IMG/VR virus record: IMGVR_UViG_3300044617_002031
Span: 1 to 62,493 of that record
Direction: 5' to 3' (one strand)
From: a virus
Length of the DNA stretch: 62,493 nucleotides
This document shows, piece after piece, positions 53,727 to 62,493 of the stretch; positions within the stretch are counted from its first letter, which is position 1, and each line of letters begins with the position of its first letter. The notes beneath the pieces were generated by a model, which worked only from the letters and a program-made list of their open reading frames with translations, was not told the origin of the DNA and searched no databases. The translations under genes and the position numbers were made by a program.

Positions 53727-53769
53727 ACCCCACTTAGCCAAAGCGCAACCCGGCTAGGTGGGGTTTTTG
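53727..53769 (+). terminator. intrinsic terminator of the tiny-membrane-protein unit
   Basis: CCCCAC-TTAGCC pairs with GGCTA-GGTGGGG, followed by TTTTTG. Confidence 0.9.
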
Positions 53770-53786
53770 TTTGTCTAAAATTTCCC

Positions 53787-53800
53787 TCCGTACCTACGGA
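53787..53800. repeat. inverted-repeat element TCCGTA-CC-TACGGA, copy 3
   Basis: Plus-strand context AATTTCCC, element, ATATTTTTAT, directly before the tape measure stop codon. Flanks match copies 1 and 2. Confidence 0.7.
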
Positions 53801-53806
53801 ATATTT

Positions 53807-56800
53807 TTATCTCATGCGTTCCACAAACTCCCGCATAATTTGACGGATCTCCATTTTCACTTGAGGCGATCGCAATTTATCAATAAAATCTCTCGCCAAA
53901 TCATCTCCACTATCACCATTAACGATAATATCCCCAAAGCTCAGATTAATATTAATTTCCTGTTCCCCCGCAGATTCAGATTGAGTGGGAGGGAAGAAAG
54001 GAATCGGAGCAAAGGCTGGTGATGTCACAATCTGAGGCGTTGGCATCATTCCTGCTCTGGCTGCATTAATTGAATGGAGTAGGGGAAGGTTTGCTTTAGT
54101 TGAGGAGGCATTTATTACATATTCTCCGTGTGAGAGTTTGGCATGAATGCGATCGCCTGTTCCCGTACCCGGCCCTTTAACTAGACCCCCAGTTGCATAA
54201 CCTGGGGGTTTTTCTGTTTTAGGTTGTCCTCCAAAGAAACTACCAACAAAAGGAATAGATGAAATCGAGTTAACAACAGAAGAAATTACCCACCAAATTC
54301 CTTCAAATATTTTCTTGATAACAAAAGCAACTCCAATAATTGCAGCACAAACACCTGAGATTAAGAGAATTATGGGAAGAACTGGAGCTAATGAGATAGC
54401 AACACCAACAACGGCACTTCCGATCATTGTTAGTACCGATGCAACCCCTGTAATCAAAAGGGGTGTAATAAGCATAACCCCCGAAACAATCCCACCAAAA
54501 ATTACACCAATAGAACCAACCAACCCAGCTATTGTTGCAAAGGCAGAAACAATCCCTGCCAAAACAACACCAAAATTCAGAACAGCAAAAATCCCGCCGA
54601 CAGTTGCACCAATGATTAAAATTGATTTTACGAGTTCCCAGACAAAAGGTAAAATCACCTTAATAATATCAACAGTAATAACCAACGATTTAACAAAAAT
54701 ATCCCAGATAACTTTAACGATAGGGGAAAATATCTGCCAAACCGCTTCAAAAATTTCTATAACTGAACTGATGTTACTCAAGGTTAAAAAGCCAAGCATG
54801 AAACCAGTTCTAGCCAGTAGTATCGCCGGATTAAATATCGAGATAATATCAACAACTAATTTAACCACCGAGAATATCTGCCAAAAAATAGTACCAACAC
54901 TTTCTACAACCCCAATAAATCCTAAAGCGGTATTTAAAATACCTGAAAATACATCTTGAATAAATGTCCCTATATTAGCTAATGCTTGCATAGGATTAGT
55001 AATGATATCCCAAATACCTTTGCCAATCGAAGAAATCACTTGGGAAATTCCTTCAAATATTTTCTCAACTTCAAAAGCAATTCCATTAACCTCAGCAGGG
55101 ATTGGGGTGTTATCAGTTATTTTTGTAACTTGAGGAGTTGATATCACACTTGCTTTATCTGTATTAATTGCGTCAAGTAAAGGAAGATTGGCTTTAGTTG
55201 AGGAGGCATTAATTACATACTCTCCAGGTGAGAGTTTTGCGTGAATACGATCTCCTGTACTTGTTCCCGATCCTTCTACTAACCCCCCAGTCGCATAACC
55301 TGGGGGTTTTTCTGTTTTAGGTTGTCCTCCAAATAAACCACCAATAATCGGAATATTAGATAGGAAGCCCAGTGGGTTACTGAGAAGGTTAAACAGGGAT
55401 GAAATTGAATAAACCAGAAGATTGACGGGAGCCATGATCCAACCAACAACTGTATTAATTCCCTGACCAATTTTGGAGAACAAATTCCCAATAAACGAAC
55501 CTGCTACCTTTAAACCGTCAACCAAACCTGTAATAGCATTTGAAATCCCTGAGAATACATCCTGAACAAATGTCACTATATCAGAAGTAATGATATACAA
55601 AATCCCCTTAGCAATAGAAGAAATTACCCACCAAATCCCTTCAAAGATTTTCTTGATTACAAAAGCAATTCCTAAAACTACAGCAATCCCCGCAATAATT
55701 GGAGCAAAAGCCACCGCAGCAGAAGCGATCGCACCTCCAATAACAGTTGCTATCCCTCCTAATCCCACAGCTAAAAATGGAACAATAAAAGTAATTCCGG
55801 TAATAATCCCACTAATAATCCCGCCGATAGTACCAATCAGACCTGCTACTGAAGCAGCAGCAGAAACAATCCCCGCCAGTAATGCCCCAAAATTCAGGAC
55901 TGCTACAATCCCGCCGATAGTTGCGCCGATAATTAGAATTGATTTTATGACTTCCCAGGTAAAGGATAAAATCGTTTTAATCACGTTGACAGTAAAAATC
56001 AACGATTTAACTATTAATTGGATTCCCCAGGAAATACTTGTAATTAAGAAGTTAAGGGATTTTACTAGAATCCGAATCGGGAACAGCAAGGCATTGACAA
56101 CTGCCGATAAAACATTAGATAGGCTTAAAACACTATTGTTGACATCAACATTAAACAGTTTCAGGATTGGGTCAAATATTGAAATAACAGTAGAAACCAA
56201 TTCCCCAAAGATAGAAGCGATCGCTCTTACTTCCCTGTCAATCGTAGTAAAAATACTACCAATCGCAGCAAAGAAGCCCCCAAACAAATCCCCAAAGAAT
56301 TTCTTAAATGCCCAACCTACGCCGTAAATTAAATCACGGATTCCTAAGAAGTTGGATTTAAAGGCTAAGTAGAATAATCCGACCGCAGCAATAACCCCTA
56401 AGATTATGGGCAAAAAGGGAAGTATGGGAACAAGTAAGGTTTTATAGGCTTTTAAAGCAGCAGCTTTGAGGATAGTAAAGGTTCCCGCAACGAATGAGTT
56501 AGAAGCCGCGATCGCATTTCCCCAAGCCAACATTCCCGCTTGTAGAGTTGGGAGCAAGGCTTTAATATCTACAAACGCATCAATAAAATCATTTAAGACA
56601 AACAAGGGAGTTGCCAACTGAGGAGCGAAGTTAGACAGCAGGGAACCGATGGAAATTAAACTTCCCCGCAATCCTCCCATCATGTTCTGTTGACCAGGTT
56701 GAACTTGTTGTGCCGATTGAATCTCCTGAAGTAATGCTGATTGTCGTTCAAGGGCTTGAATTTGCTGACGGTCTAATTTTGCTTGTCTTCCCTGAGCATT

Positions 56801-59800
56801 TCCCCTGGAAATATTACCCGCTTCAACTCTTTGATTTAGATTTTGTTGGGCTAAGGCAATCTCATTCAGTCTTGCTTGCTGTTTATCAAGTTGACTCAAG
56901 TGACGTGGAGAGACTAAATCCGATTGTTTTAGGCTTTCTATTAAAGTGGATTGTTCCTGTAATATTTGAGTCCGAGCGCGATCTAATTTCACCGTAGCTC
57001 GATTAGCAGCCCGACTAAATGGTTCAGATGAATCCGTTTTGCGACGTTGATTTATTTCATTTTGGAGACGGGCTACTTTACTAAGTTTTTCAGTAAGTTG
57101 ACTGTATTGCGAGATTTGATTAGCTAACGACAATTGCGGTGAGGCTGTCATCGCAGATTGGATTTGTTGACCCTGTTGTCTAGTAAAAGCCGTGAAGCCA
57201 CTTACTCGACCCTCAATCATATCCAACATCTCAAACCATTTCTTACGAATCATGTAAGTAGGGCCAGGAGGATCATTAGATAAGTGTTGTTCTTCTTTTT
57301 TTCCTTCGACTTTAGTTTTTCCAGTAAACCTTTCTAAACGGCTTGTAATCCCATCAAACATCCCTCTCCATTTACTTAAAATACCTTCAGTAACAGAACT
57401 TATTTTTTCAGATACCCAATCAAATGCCCCACCCATCAATAATCGAATTTCTTCTCCCGCCGATCTTGTTGCCTCAACAACAACCTTCCAGGCTTCTGAC
57501 GGTACAGATTTGATTACATCTCCTAATTTTTCAACCGTCTGGATTGGGTGAGCGATCGCATCTAATAAATCAGCAAAAACCGTAATAGCATTTTTAACAC
57601 CTCCAACAGCTAAATTAAGCGAATCAGCAAATATCGCACCTAATCCTTGACCTATCTTTTCCGTAAGAGTTATTCCACTAACAAATTCATCCACAGATGA
57701 AAGAATAGGGCGAAATACATCTAAAATCGCAGAAAAGGCTTGAGGAATATTATCTTTGGCAGACAAGAATATCTCTTTAAAACTTTTCGATATTCTCTCC
57801 AATGGTTCGTTAAACTCAGAGAAAGTTTGATTTATTTTTTCTAACTTAGTAGCGAATCCTTCTAGGAATCCAAAACTAAAGTCAAAGGATATTTTTGTTG
57901 AAACCGTAACCAAACTCTGTATTGCTTCTTTTGCAAGATCTATAATATCCAAAAATGGCTTCAAGCCTGGGACGGCATCCCTAATAGAATTTAACACCGA
58001 CAAAAATACTTGATCTAATTGTTTAAATGCAGAAACCAGATTCTCTCCAATAACAACAAATAAACTTCTCCAAATTGGAATTTGTTCGGGGATACTAAGC
58101 GACATGATCCCCATCGCATAATTCAAGGTTCCAATTACATCATTAAACAATTTCATTGGATTCAATAACTTCGGAAGTGTCTCGGCGATTAAATTAAAAA
58201 CAGAGACTATTCCTTGCCCTAACCCCTCAAGGATTTTAATTGGATTTACCAAATCAAAGATATTATCTTTAATTTCTTTGAAATTTCCAAAAAACTTATC
58301 GACATTCTCTTTCCCGACCAAGGCAGAGATTAACTGCTTACCAATATCTTTAGCGAAGTCTAGTAATCCCGATAATTTACCTTGGATAAACTCAACCGCT
58401 TTACGCCACGCTTCGGGGATTCTCTCAGTCGGATTATGGTTTAAGGCGTTAATTAATTTCTGAGCAATATCCAGGGCAAAATCAACAATTGGTTTGAGGA
58501 TGGTTTTGAAACTTGTCGTGAATCCTTCCCACGCTTGTTTAATTCGTTTAACCGTTGTCTCATTGGTTTCCAAGAAGGTATTCCAGCGTTGTTTTAAATT
58601 ACTGATAGTAGTAGACAGGTTATCAACAAATTCAATCAACAGAACAATACCATTACCTAAATGCACCAGTAATTGAGTTGAACGCAGGAAGTCAACTAAT
58701 GTATTCCAATGTCTACTGATGAATCCCGTGACCGCACTGAAGGCGTAGGATAAATTTTTCAACCCACCCAGAATATAACTAAACAATTCAGTTGTTCCAA
58801 GCCAAGTCGCAAATCCCTCCCATCGGGTTTCAATTCCTGTTAACACGCCTTGAAAGCGTTCCGAGAAAGCGAATAATTCAGTAAACAATCCTTGTAGCGT
58901 AGGGAGATGGAATCGGGTGGCGAAGTTCTCCCATTTCTCGGATAAGTTAACGACGCGATCGCTAAACCCTTTTAATCCATTCCTGAATGCTTCAAATACA
59001 GGTGCAAGGAATTGTGGCGAAGTCAGAATATAGGATTGAAACTCGCGCCATTTATTCTCGGCAAAATCTAGGGATGTTCCAAACAAACCAAATAATTTGC
59101 TAAAACCTTCCCAGACATGGGTTAAGGTTTTCCAGTTCAAGGTAGATATTTCATTCGCCAGCCAAGTCCAACTGGTTTCAATTTGAATTACCCCGGCTTT
59201 AAACAGCTTGGGAATTGCATTGATAAATTCAAATAACCGATAGAACATCGGTAGCGGGAGGTTAAACGCTAAAACCAACTTCACCCACTGCAATTCCATG
59301 TTGAATAAAAATTCACTGACTTTATCAGCCCCAAGTTTTAACTGATTAAAGAAGGGAGCTAACATTTCGGGGGTACGTCCAAACCAATCGGTAATGGTGC
59401 GGAACTGCGATCGCAACCATCCATAACCATCTAACAATCCTTGCCAAGTTTGTCGCGCAGTCGGCCATTTAGGATTCTCGAAGAATTTAACTAATTGATT
59501 CCATTTACCTTGAACGTTATCAATTAAATTATTGGCTTTAGTTTCTAGGGATGCGGTATCAATATCAAGTTTTAGTTTAGGGGCTTTATCGGTGACTTGA
59601 TTCCAAGTTCCAATTAAATTAGATAACCAGGAAGTAACTTGACCGACTTTTTCCCTGAGTTTGTCAAATGCGATCGCAACATCATCAACATAATTCAGAA
59701 TACTTAAAAAGGAGAAGTTAGACATAAAAGCGTCTACTTTTCCTTTTAATGTTGGTGCTTCTAAAACCGTTGACCAGAACTGATTCCAAAGTTGACCAAT

Positions 59801-62493
59801 GGAAGTAGCTAGAGATTTAAACCCTGACTTGAGAGTATTTCCAATATCTTCGGTAATCTGATTCCATTCTAGTTTCCCTGCATTAACAAAGAATTTTAAC
59901 CAGGCTTTTTCAATGGTTACAACAGTTGACTGGAAGCGTTGTACTAGACTATCTAAAAATTCAAAGAAAGGATATCCGATTGGTAGATCAAATCCCAGTG
60001 CTAATTTTACCCACTGCGCTCCTAGATTTACAATTGCATCTCGTAAACCCTGCGCTCCGTTCGAGAGTGTGTCAAATAAAGGGATTATGGATTGCCCCAA
60101 AGATTTCATCCATCCAGGGAATACCAGTTGGAGTTCTTCATTAATACGATCGCTAAACCCTTTAACAAATTGCGCGATCGCATTAAATCCATCTCGAATC
60201 GGGTTCAGTATCCGACTGAGGATTCCGTCCCCTGTACCTTGGAATAAAGTAGGAATTTTTTCTGCAACCCACTTAAATCCGTTTAACAAAGCGTTGGGAA
60301 TATCTTGGAGGAAACTAAAATCCAATCTGGCAATCTTGCGGAATACCTCAACAATCCAATCCTTAGCTTCCCAAAGCTGTAACTTGAACCAGACCATCAT
60401 CTTCTGCCAAGTGCTAATAACAGAAAGACGTAGGTTATTAAATGCTCGGAAGATATTTTTAACAAAGTCAATCAAAGCTTCAGCAGCCATCCGTCCTGCC
60501 CATTCGGGACTGAGGGCAAAGACTGACCAGAACTCATCAAACCATTGTTTTAAATCTTGAAGCGGTTGTTTTAGGAACGGGAAGATTTGAACTAAAGCAA
60601 TTTTCAATCCCTCTCCAATAGACAGGAATCCTTGCGCGATCGCTTTAAACTCTAATTTGAGTTGTTGACCCAGAACTTGAAACGCATCTTTAATTTCGGC
60701 AATCCCTTGTTTGATCAATTCGCTATCACCAAACAATCCTCTCAGGATTAAACTAAATCCTTTCAGGACTCGTCCGGCAGCCATAAATGTAAAGAATACT
60801 ATTTTCCCTGTGGCAACCAGAATTTGAATAATACCCTTCAGGATTGAACGAATCCCCAGGAAGTTCGCCAGAATTACCGCAGCCCCAAATGCGATCGCAC
60901 CAATTGTAATAATTGCCGGAGCCATGCCAGTGAGAACGGCTGCACCTGCTGCGATCGCGCTTAATCCCATACTATTAAATCCGGCAGTCAATCCTTTCAG
61001 GGCAAAGGCTAAGTTCCCACCAAAGTCTTTAGAAGCCTGAGCTAGTTCCCCAAAGTTCAAAGTTAATAAGGCATTGACTGATCGCTTGGCAAAATCAGCG
61101 ATATCTCCTCCCAGAAGTTGCAGGGCATCGGTAACTTGCGCTGCACCAGGTTCAAATAGTACCCCCAGATTTCCAAATCCTTGAGCTTCTAGGTAATCGT
61201 ATCGATCTTGAATTGAGATTATCCCCGCCTCAATGCTTTGAATAGCTTCGTTTTTAGTTGCTTCTGAGACAAAGGGGGTGATAGCGATCGCGGTTTCAAC
61301 AGTTCCCACTCCCATAGATTGAGCTAGGGAAATTCCGGTTTTAGCAGCACTATCCGCCAAGTCACCCATCCAATCGGTGACTTGATTAATGGTTTTCTTC
61401 CAATATTTACGAATATAGAAAGTAGGCCCTGGAGAACCTTCGGCTAATCCTTTTTGTAATTCATATCCCTGGTCGGGAGCCTGGGCAACTAATTTACCAA
61501 TCCCTTTTGAGACAGTGGAAGATGTAAGACCCCAAGATTTTCGGATAGATTTAAAGTTTTTCTCCCACCAAGATTCCTTGTTATCCCACTCGGTTTCTGC
61601 ATTAGTCATCAAGTCATCGACAACAGGTTTACTCTTGCGATGTTGTTGCCAACGCTGCGCCAATCCGCCAATAGCCTGTTGAGCCGCAGGAATTATTTGA
61701 CTTGCTTTTTGTTGGACGACGGGAATTAATTTACTGGTTTTTTCTTTGATAATCGGGTTAACAACATCGCCAACACTCTTGGGGCGATAAGGAACAATAT
61801 TATTTTTTAAATCTGGAATACTGGGTTCAGTAAGTTTTTGTGGGATTTTGTATGGAACCTTTGTTTTGGCATAATATCCATCAAAATAACTTGTAACTTT
61901 ACCCCATAAATCAGCTACAAAATTAGTTGAATTATCCCACCAACTTTGTTTGGGTTGGGGTTGAGATTGAGGCATGGATTGAATTGGTATTTCTACCAAA
62001 GGCTTGATTTCGTCAGGAATCTTAAATTCATTTAAGATATCGCTAAGTATTTTAGAGGTTTGGTCTATTGATTGAACAACACGGTCAATCTGAGGAGCTA
62101 TTTTTTCAGCTAAACTTTTTTCTTTTTCTGGTAATGCTTTGATTGCTTCTCGAATAATTGGCTGTCCCTGTAAGCCAATACCATAAACTTGATCTGCTGT
62201 TTTACCGGATTTCCCTGCGATTTGCTGTAGGTTTTCATTCGAGAAAGTTCCTTTGCGATCGCGGTATTCTGTGGCTAATTTTTTTTCTAGGTAAGTCTGA
62301 CCTTCTTGTGTTAGCTCCATTTTTCCATACTGCCCCCTGGTAATATATTTAGAAAATTCAGAACGCAAAGCCGAACTTTCAGAAATACTATTATTAGCCA
62401 TTTCATAAATTAACTGATTTTGACGTGCTGATACCTGTTGTGTTACCTTATCTCGAATTGATGCTTCACCCCCCTGGAATAAATCAAGTGTGC
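53807..62493 (-). CDS. tail tape measure protein (N-terminus beyond window)
   Basis: At least 2894 residues. The frame is open to the right edge: the 92 bases before the ATG at 62401 have no stop and read as protein (TLDLFQGGEASIRDKVTQQV...), so that ATG is internal. Long helical middle rich in Trp/Phe, hydrophobic segments, and near the C-terminus two copies of PPGYATGGLV ... LSPGEYVINASSTKANLPLL, the loop typical of tape measure ends. The second half carries a duplicated membrane region (LNFGALLAGIVSAAASVAGL and LNFGVVLAGIVSAFATIAGL; KKIFEGIWWVISS twice). It sets tail length and helps DNA cross the envelope. At about 0.15 nm per residue it predicts a tail longer than 430 nm. Confidence 0.9.
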   Translation of the reverse strand, partial: TLDLFQGGEASIRDKVTQQVSARQNQLIYEMANNSISESSALRSEFSKYITRGQYGKMELTQEGQTYLEKKLATEYRDRKGTFSNENLQQIAGKSGKTADQVYGIGLQGQPIIREAIKALPEKEKSLAEKIAPQIDRVVQSIDQTSKILSDILNEFKIPDEIKPLVEIPIQSMPQSQPQPKQSWWDNSTNFVADLWGKVTSYFDGYYAKTKVPYKIPQKLTEPSIPDLKNNIVPYRPKSVGDVVNPIIKEKTSKLIPVVQQKASQIIPAAQQAIGGLAQRWQQHRKSKPVVDDLMTNAETEWDNKESWWEKNFKSIRKSWGLTSSTVSKGIGKLVAQAPDQGYELQKGLAEGSPGPTFYIRKYWKKTINQVTDWMGDLADSAAKTGISLAQSMGVGTVETAIAITPFVSEATKNEAIQSIEAGIISIQDRYDYLEAQGFGNLGVLFEPGAAQVTDALQLLGGDIADFAKRSVNALLTLNFGELAQASKDFGGNLAFALKGLTAGFNSMGLSAIAAGAAVLTGMAPAIITIGAIAFGAAVILANFLGIRSILKGIIQILVATGKIVFFTFMAAGRVLKGFSLILRGLFGDSELIKQGIAEIKDAFQVLGQQLKLEFKAIAQGFLSIGEGLKIALVQIFPFLKQPLQDLKQWFDEFWSVFALSPEWAGRMAAEALIDFVKNIFRAFNNLRLSVISTWQKMMVWFKLQLWEAKDWIVEVFRKIARLDFSFLQDIPNALLNGFKWVAEKIPTLFQGTGDGILSRILNPIRDGFNAIAQFVKGFSDRINEELQLVFPGWMKSLGQSIIPLFDTLSNGAQGLRDAIVNLGAQWVKLALGFDLPIGYPFFEFLDSLVQRFQSTVVTIEKAWLKFFVNAGKLEWNQITEDIGNTLKSGFKSLATSIGQLWNQFWSTVLEAPTLKGKVDAFMSNFSFLSILNYVDDVAIAFDKLREKVGQVTSWLSNLIGTWNQVTDKAPKLKLDIDTASLETKANNLIDNVQGKWNQLVKFFENPKWPTARQTWQGLLDGYGWLRSQFRTITDWFGRTPEMLAPFFNQLKLGADKVSEFLFNMELQWVKLVLAFNLPLPMFYRLFEFINAIPKLFKAGVIQIETSWTWLANEISTLNWKTLTHVWEGFSKLFGLFGTSLDFAENKWREFQSYILTSPQFLAPVFEAFRNGLKGFSDRVVNLSEKWENFATRFHLPTLQGLFTELFAFSERFQGVLTGIETRWEGFATWLGTTELFSYILGGLKNLSYAFSAVTGFISRHWNTLVDFLRSTQLLVHLGNGIVLLIEFVDNLSTTISNLKQRWNTFLETNETTVKRIKQAWEGFTTSFKTILKPIVDFALDIAQKLINALNHNPTERIPEAWRKAVEFIQGKLSGLLDFAKDIGKQLISALVGKENVDKFFGNFKEIKDNIFDLVNPIKILEGLGQGIVSVFNLIAETLPKLLNPMKLFNDVIGTLNYAMGIMSLSIPEQIPIWRSLFVVIGENLVSAFKQLDQVFLSVLNSIRDAVPGLKPFLDIIDLAKEAIQSLVTVSTKISFDFSFGFLEGFATKLEKINQTFSEFNEPLERISKSFKEIFLSAKDNIPQAFSAILDVFRPILSSVDEFVSGITLTEKIGQGLGAIFADSLNLAVGGVKNAITVFADLLDAIAHPIQTVEKLGDVIKSVPSEAWKVVVEATRSAGEEIRLLMGGAFDWVSEKISSVTEGILSKWRGMFDGITSRLERFTGKTKVEGKKEEQHLSNDPPGPTYMIRKKWFEMLDMIEGRVSGFTAFTRQQGQQIQSAMTASPQLSLANQISQYSQLTEKLSKVARLQNEINQRRKTDSSEPFSRAANRATVKLDRARTQILQEQSTLIESLKQSDLVSPRHLSQLDKQQARLNEIALAQQNLNQRVEAGNISRGNAQGRQAKLDRQQIQALERQSALLQEIQSAQQVQPGQQNMMGGLRGSLISIGSLLSNFAPQLATPLFVLNDFIDAFVDIKALLPTLQAGMLAWGNAIAASNSFVAGTFTILKAAALKAYKTLLVPILPFLPIILGVIAAVGLFYLAFKSNFLGIRDLIYGVGWAFKKFFGDLFGGFFAAIGSIFTTIDREVRAIASIFGELVSTVISIFDPILKLFNVDVNNSVLSLSNVLSAVVNALLFPIRILVKSLNFLITSISWGIQLIVKSLIFTVNVIKTILSFTWEVIKSILIIGATIGGIVAVLNFGALLAGIVSAAASVAGLIGTIGGIISGIITGITFIVPFLAVGLGGIATVIGGAIASAAVAFAPIIAGIAVVLGIAFVIKKIFEGIWWVISSIAKGILYIITSDIVTFVQDVFSGISNAITGLVDGLKVAGSFIGNLFSKIGQGINTVVGWIMAPVNLLVYSISSLFNLLSNPLGFLSNIPIIGGLFGGQPKTEKPPGYATGGLVEGSGTSTGDRIHAKLSPGEYVINASSTKANLPLLDAINTDKASVISTPQVTKITDNTPIPAEVNGIAFEVEKIFEGISQVISSIGKGIWDIITNPMQALANIGTFIQDVFSGILNTALGFIGVVESVGTIFWQIFSVVKLVVDIISIFNPAILLARTGFMLGFLTLSNISSVIEIFEAVWQIFSPIVKVIWDIFVKSLVITVDIIKVILPFVWELVKSILIIGATVGGIFAVLNFGVVLAGIVSAFATIAGLVGSIGVIFGGIVSGVMLITPLLITGVASVLTMIGSAVVGVAISLAPVLPIILLISGVCAAIIGVAFVIKKIFEGIWWVISSVVNSISSIPFVGSFFGGQPKTEKPPGYATGGLVKGPGTGTGDRIHAKLSHGEYVINASSTKANLPLLHSINAARAGMMPTPQIVTSPAFAPIPFFPPTQSESAGEQEININLSFGDIIVNGDSGDDLARDFIDKLRSPQVKMEIRQIMREFVERMR

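Noticed and set aside
54315-54959. Plus-strand frames opposite the tape measure gene (also near 55590-56327 and 59913-60560)
   Set aside because: They are antisense shadows of a hydrophobic, low-complexity coding region; no start signals or domain features.
62401-62403. ATG at 62401 as the true tape measure start
   Set aside because: The frame is open and protein-like for 30 codons further up to the window edge, and no ribosome site precedes this ATG.
1-62493. Tailocin or extracellular contractile injection system instead of a phage
   Set aside because: Portal, prohead protease/scaffold, major capsid and connector genes are all present, so DNA-filled heads are expected.
1-62493. tRNA genes, integrase, att sites or insertion sequences
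   Set aside because: No cloverleaf sequence, recombinase gene or terminal inverted repeat pair was recognised anywhere; a dedicated tRNA scan was not possible.

Overview
The window is part of a large contractile-tailed (myovirus-type) phage or prophage of a cyanobacterium. The cyanobacterial signature is the dense scatter of HIP1 octamers (GCGATCGC) in coding and non-coding DNA, low GC, and host-type sigma70 promoters. The phage assignment rests on an HK97-type portal, a prohead protease/scaffold, a major capsid protein, a very large contractile tail sheath with its tube protein, a P2 gpI-like baseplate protein, a tape measure protein of more than 2890 residues and a lysin. No terminase, integrase or replication gene is present, so prophage and free virus cannot be told apart. 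Both window edges cut a gene: a tail hub/RlpA-like gene on the left and the tape measure gene on the right, both on the minus strand.

Layout. 1-1210 (-): C-terminally cut hub protein with an RlpA-like domain. 1359-4110 (+): six small, individually promoted and terminated genes, three of them paralogues. 4185-15817: six large proteins (one +, five -) of one family with a shared N-terminal half and different C-termini. 15824-20637 (-): two small paralogues, major capsid, protease/scaffold, portal. 20636-22147: one small + gene and a coupled membrane-protein cassette. 22150-33393 (-): tail fibre and tail spike locus with reused modules. 33484-36381 (-): acidic protein, unknown genes, D12-class adenine methyltransferase. 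36462-45579 (-): gpI-like baseplate protein, another family member with an ADP-ribosyltransferase end, tube, sheath, three neck or head genes. 45682-51272 (+): connector, family member with a zinc-metallopeptidase end, two small genes, three-domain lysin. 51323-51628 (-): poly-Asp protein. 51866-53716 (+): membrane protein followed by five very small membrane proteins. 53807-62493 (-): tape measure.

Main interest. Eight proteins form a polymorphic, toxin-like family: a short N-terminal helix that resembles a prohead targeting sequence, a conserved helical region (YGDxxxPxAQAIR in most members), a hydrophobic segment ending in MDKxE(I/V)xNPxxRxG, then a swapped C-terminal domain. The C-termini include two ADP-ribosyltransferase-like domains, an HExxH zincin, an alpha/beta hydrolase with a Cys nucleophile elbow, and coiled-coil repeats. 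Seven of the eight carry (L/I)xAE followed by A/G/S before a KEYxA(D/S)W motif. The same LQAE/IAAE tetrapeptides occur in the phage's own protease/scaffold. I infer effector cargo packed in the capsid, processed by the prohead protease and ejected into the host with the DNA.

A second unusual signal is a promoter and leader module, TTGACT-N17-TAAAAT-N6-GTTGAG-N12-15-ATG. It occurs at six small genes in three places on both strands, with an invariant 6-base gap and usually no Shine-Dalgarno sequence. It suggests a dispersed regulon whose mRNAs begin with GUUGAG.
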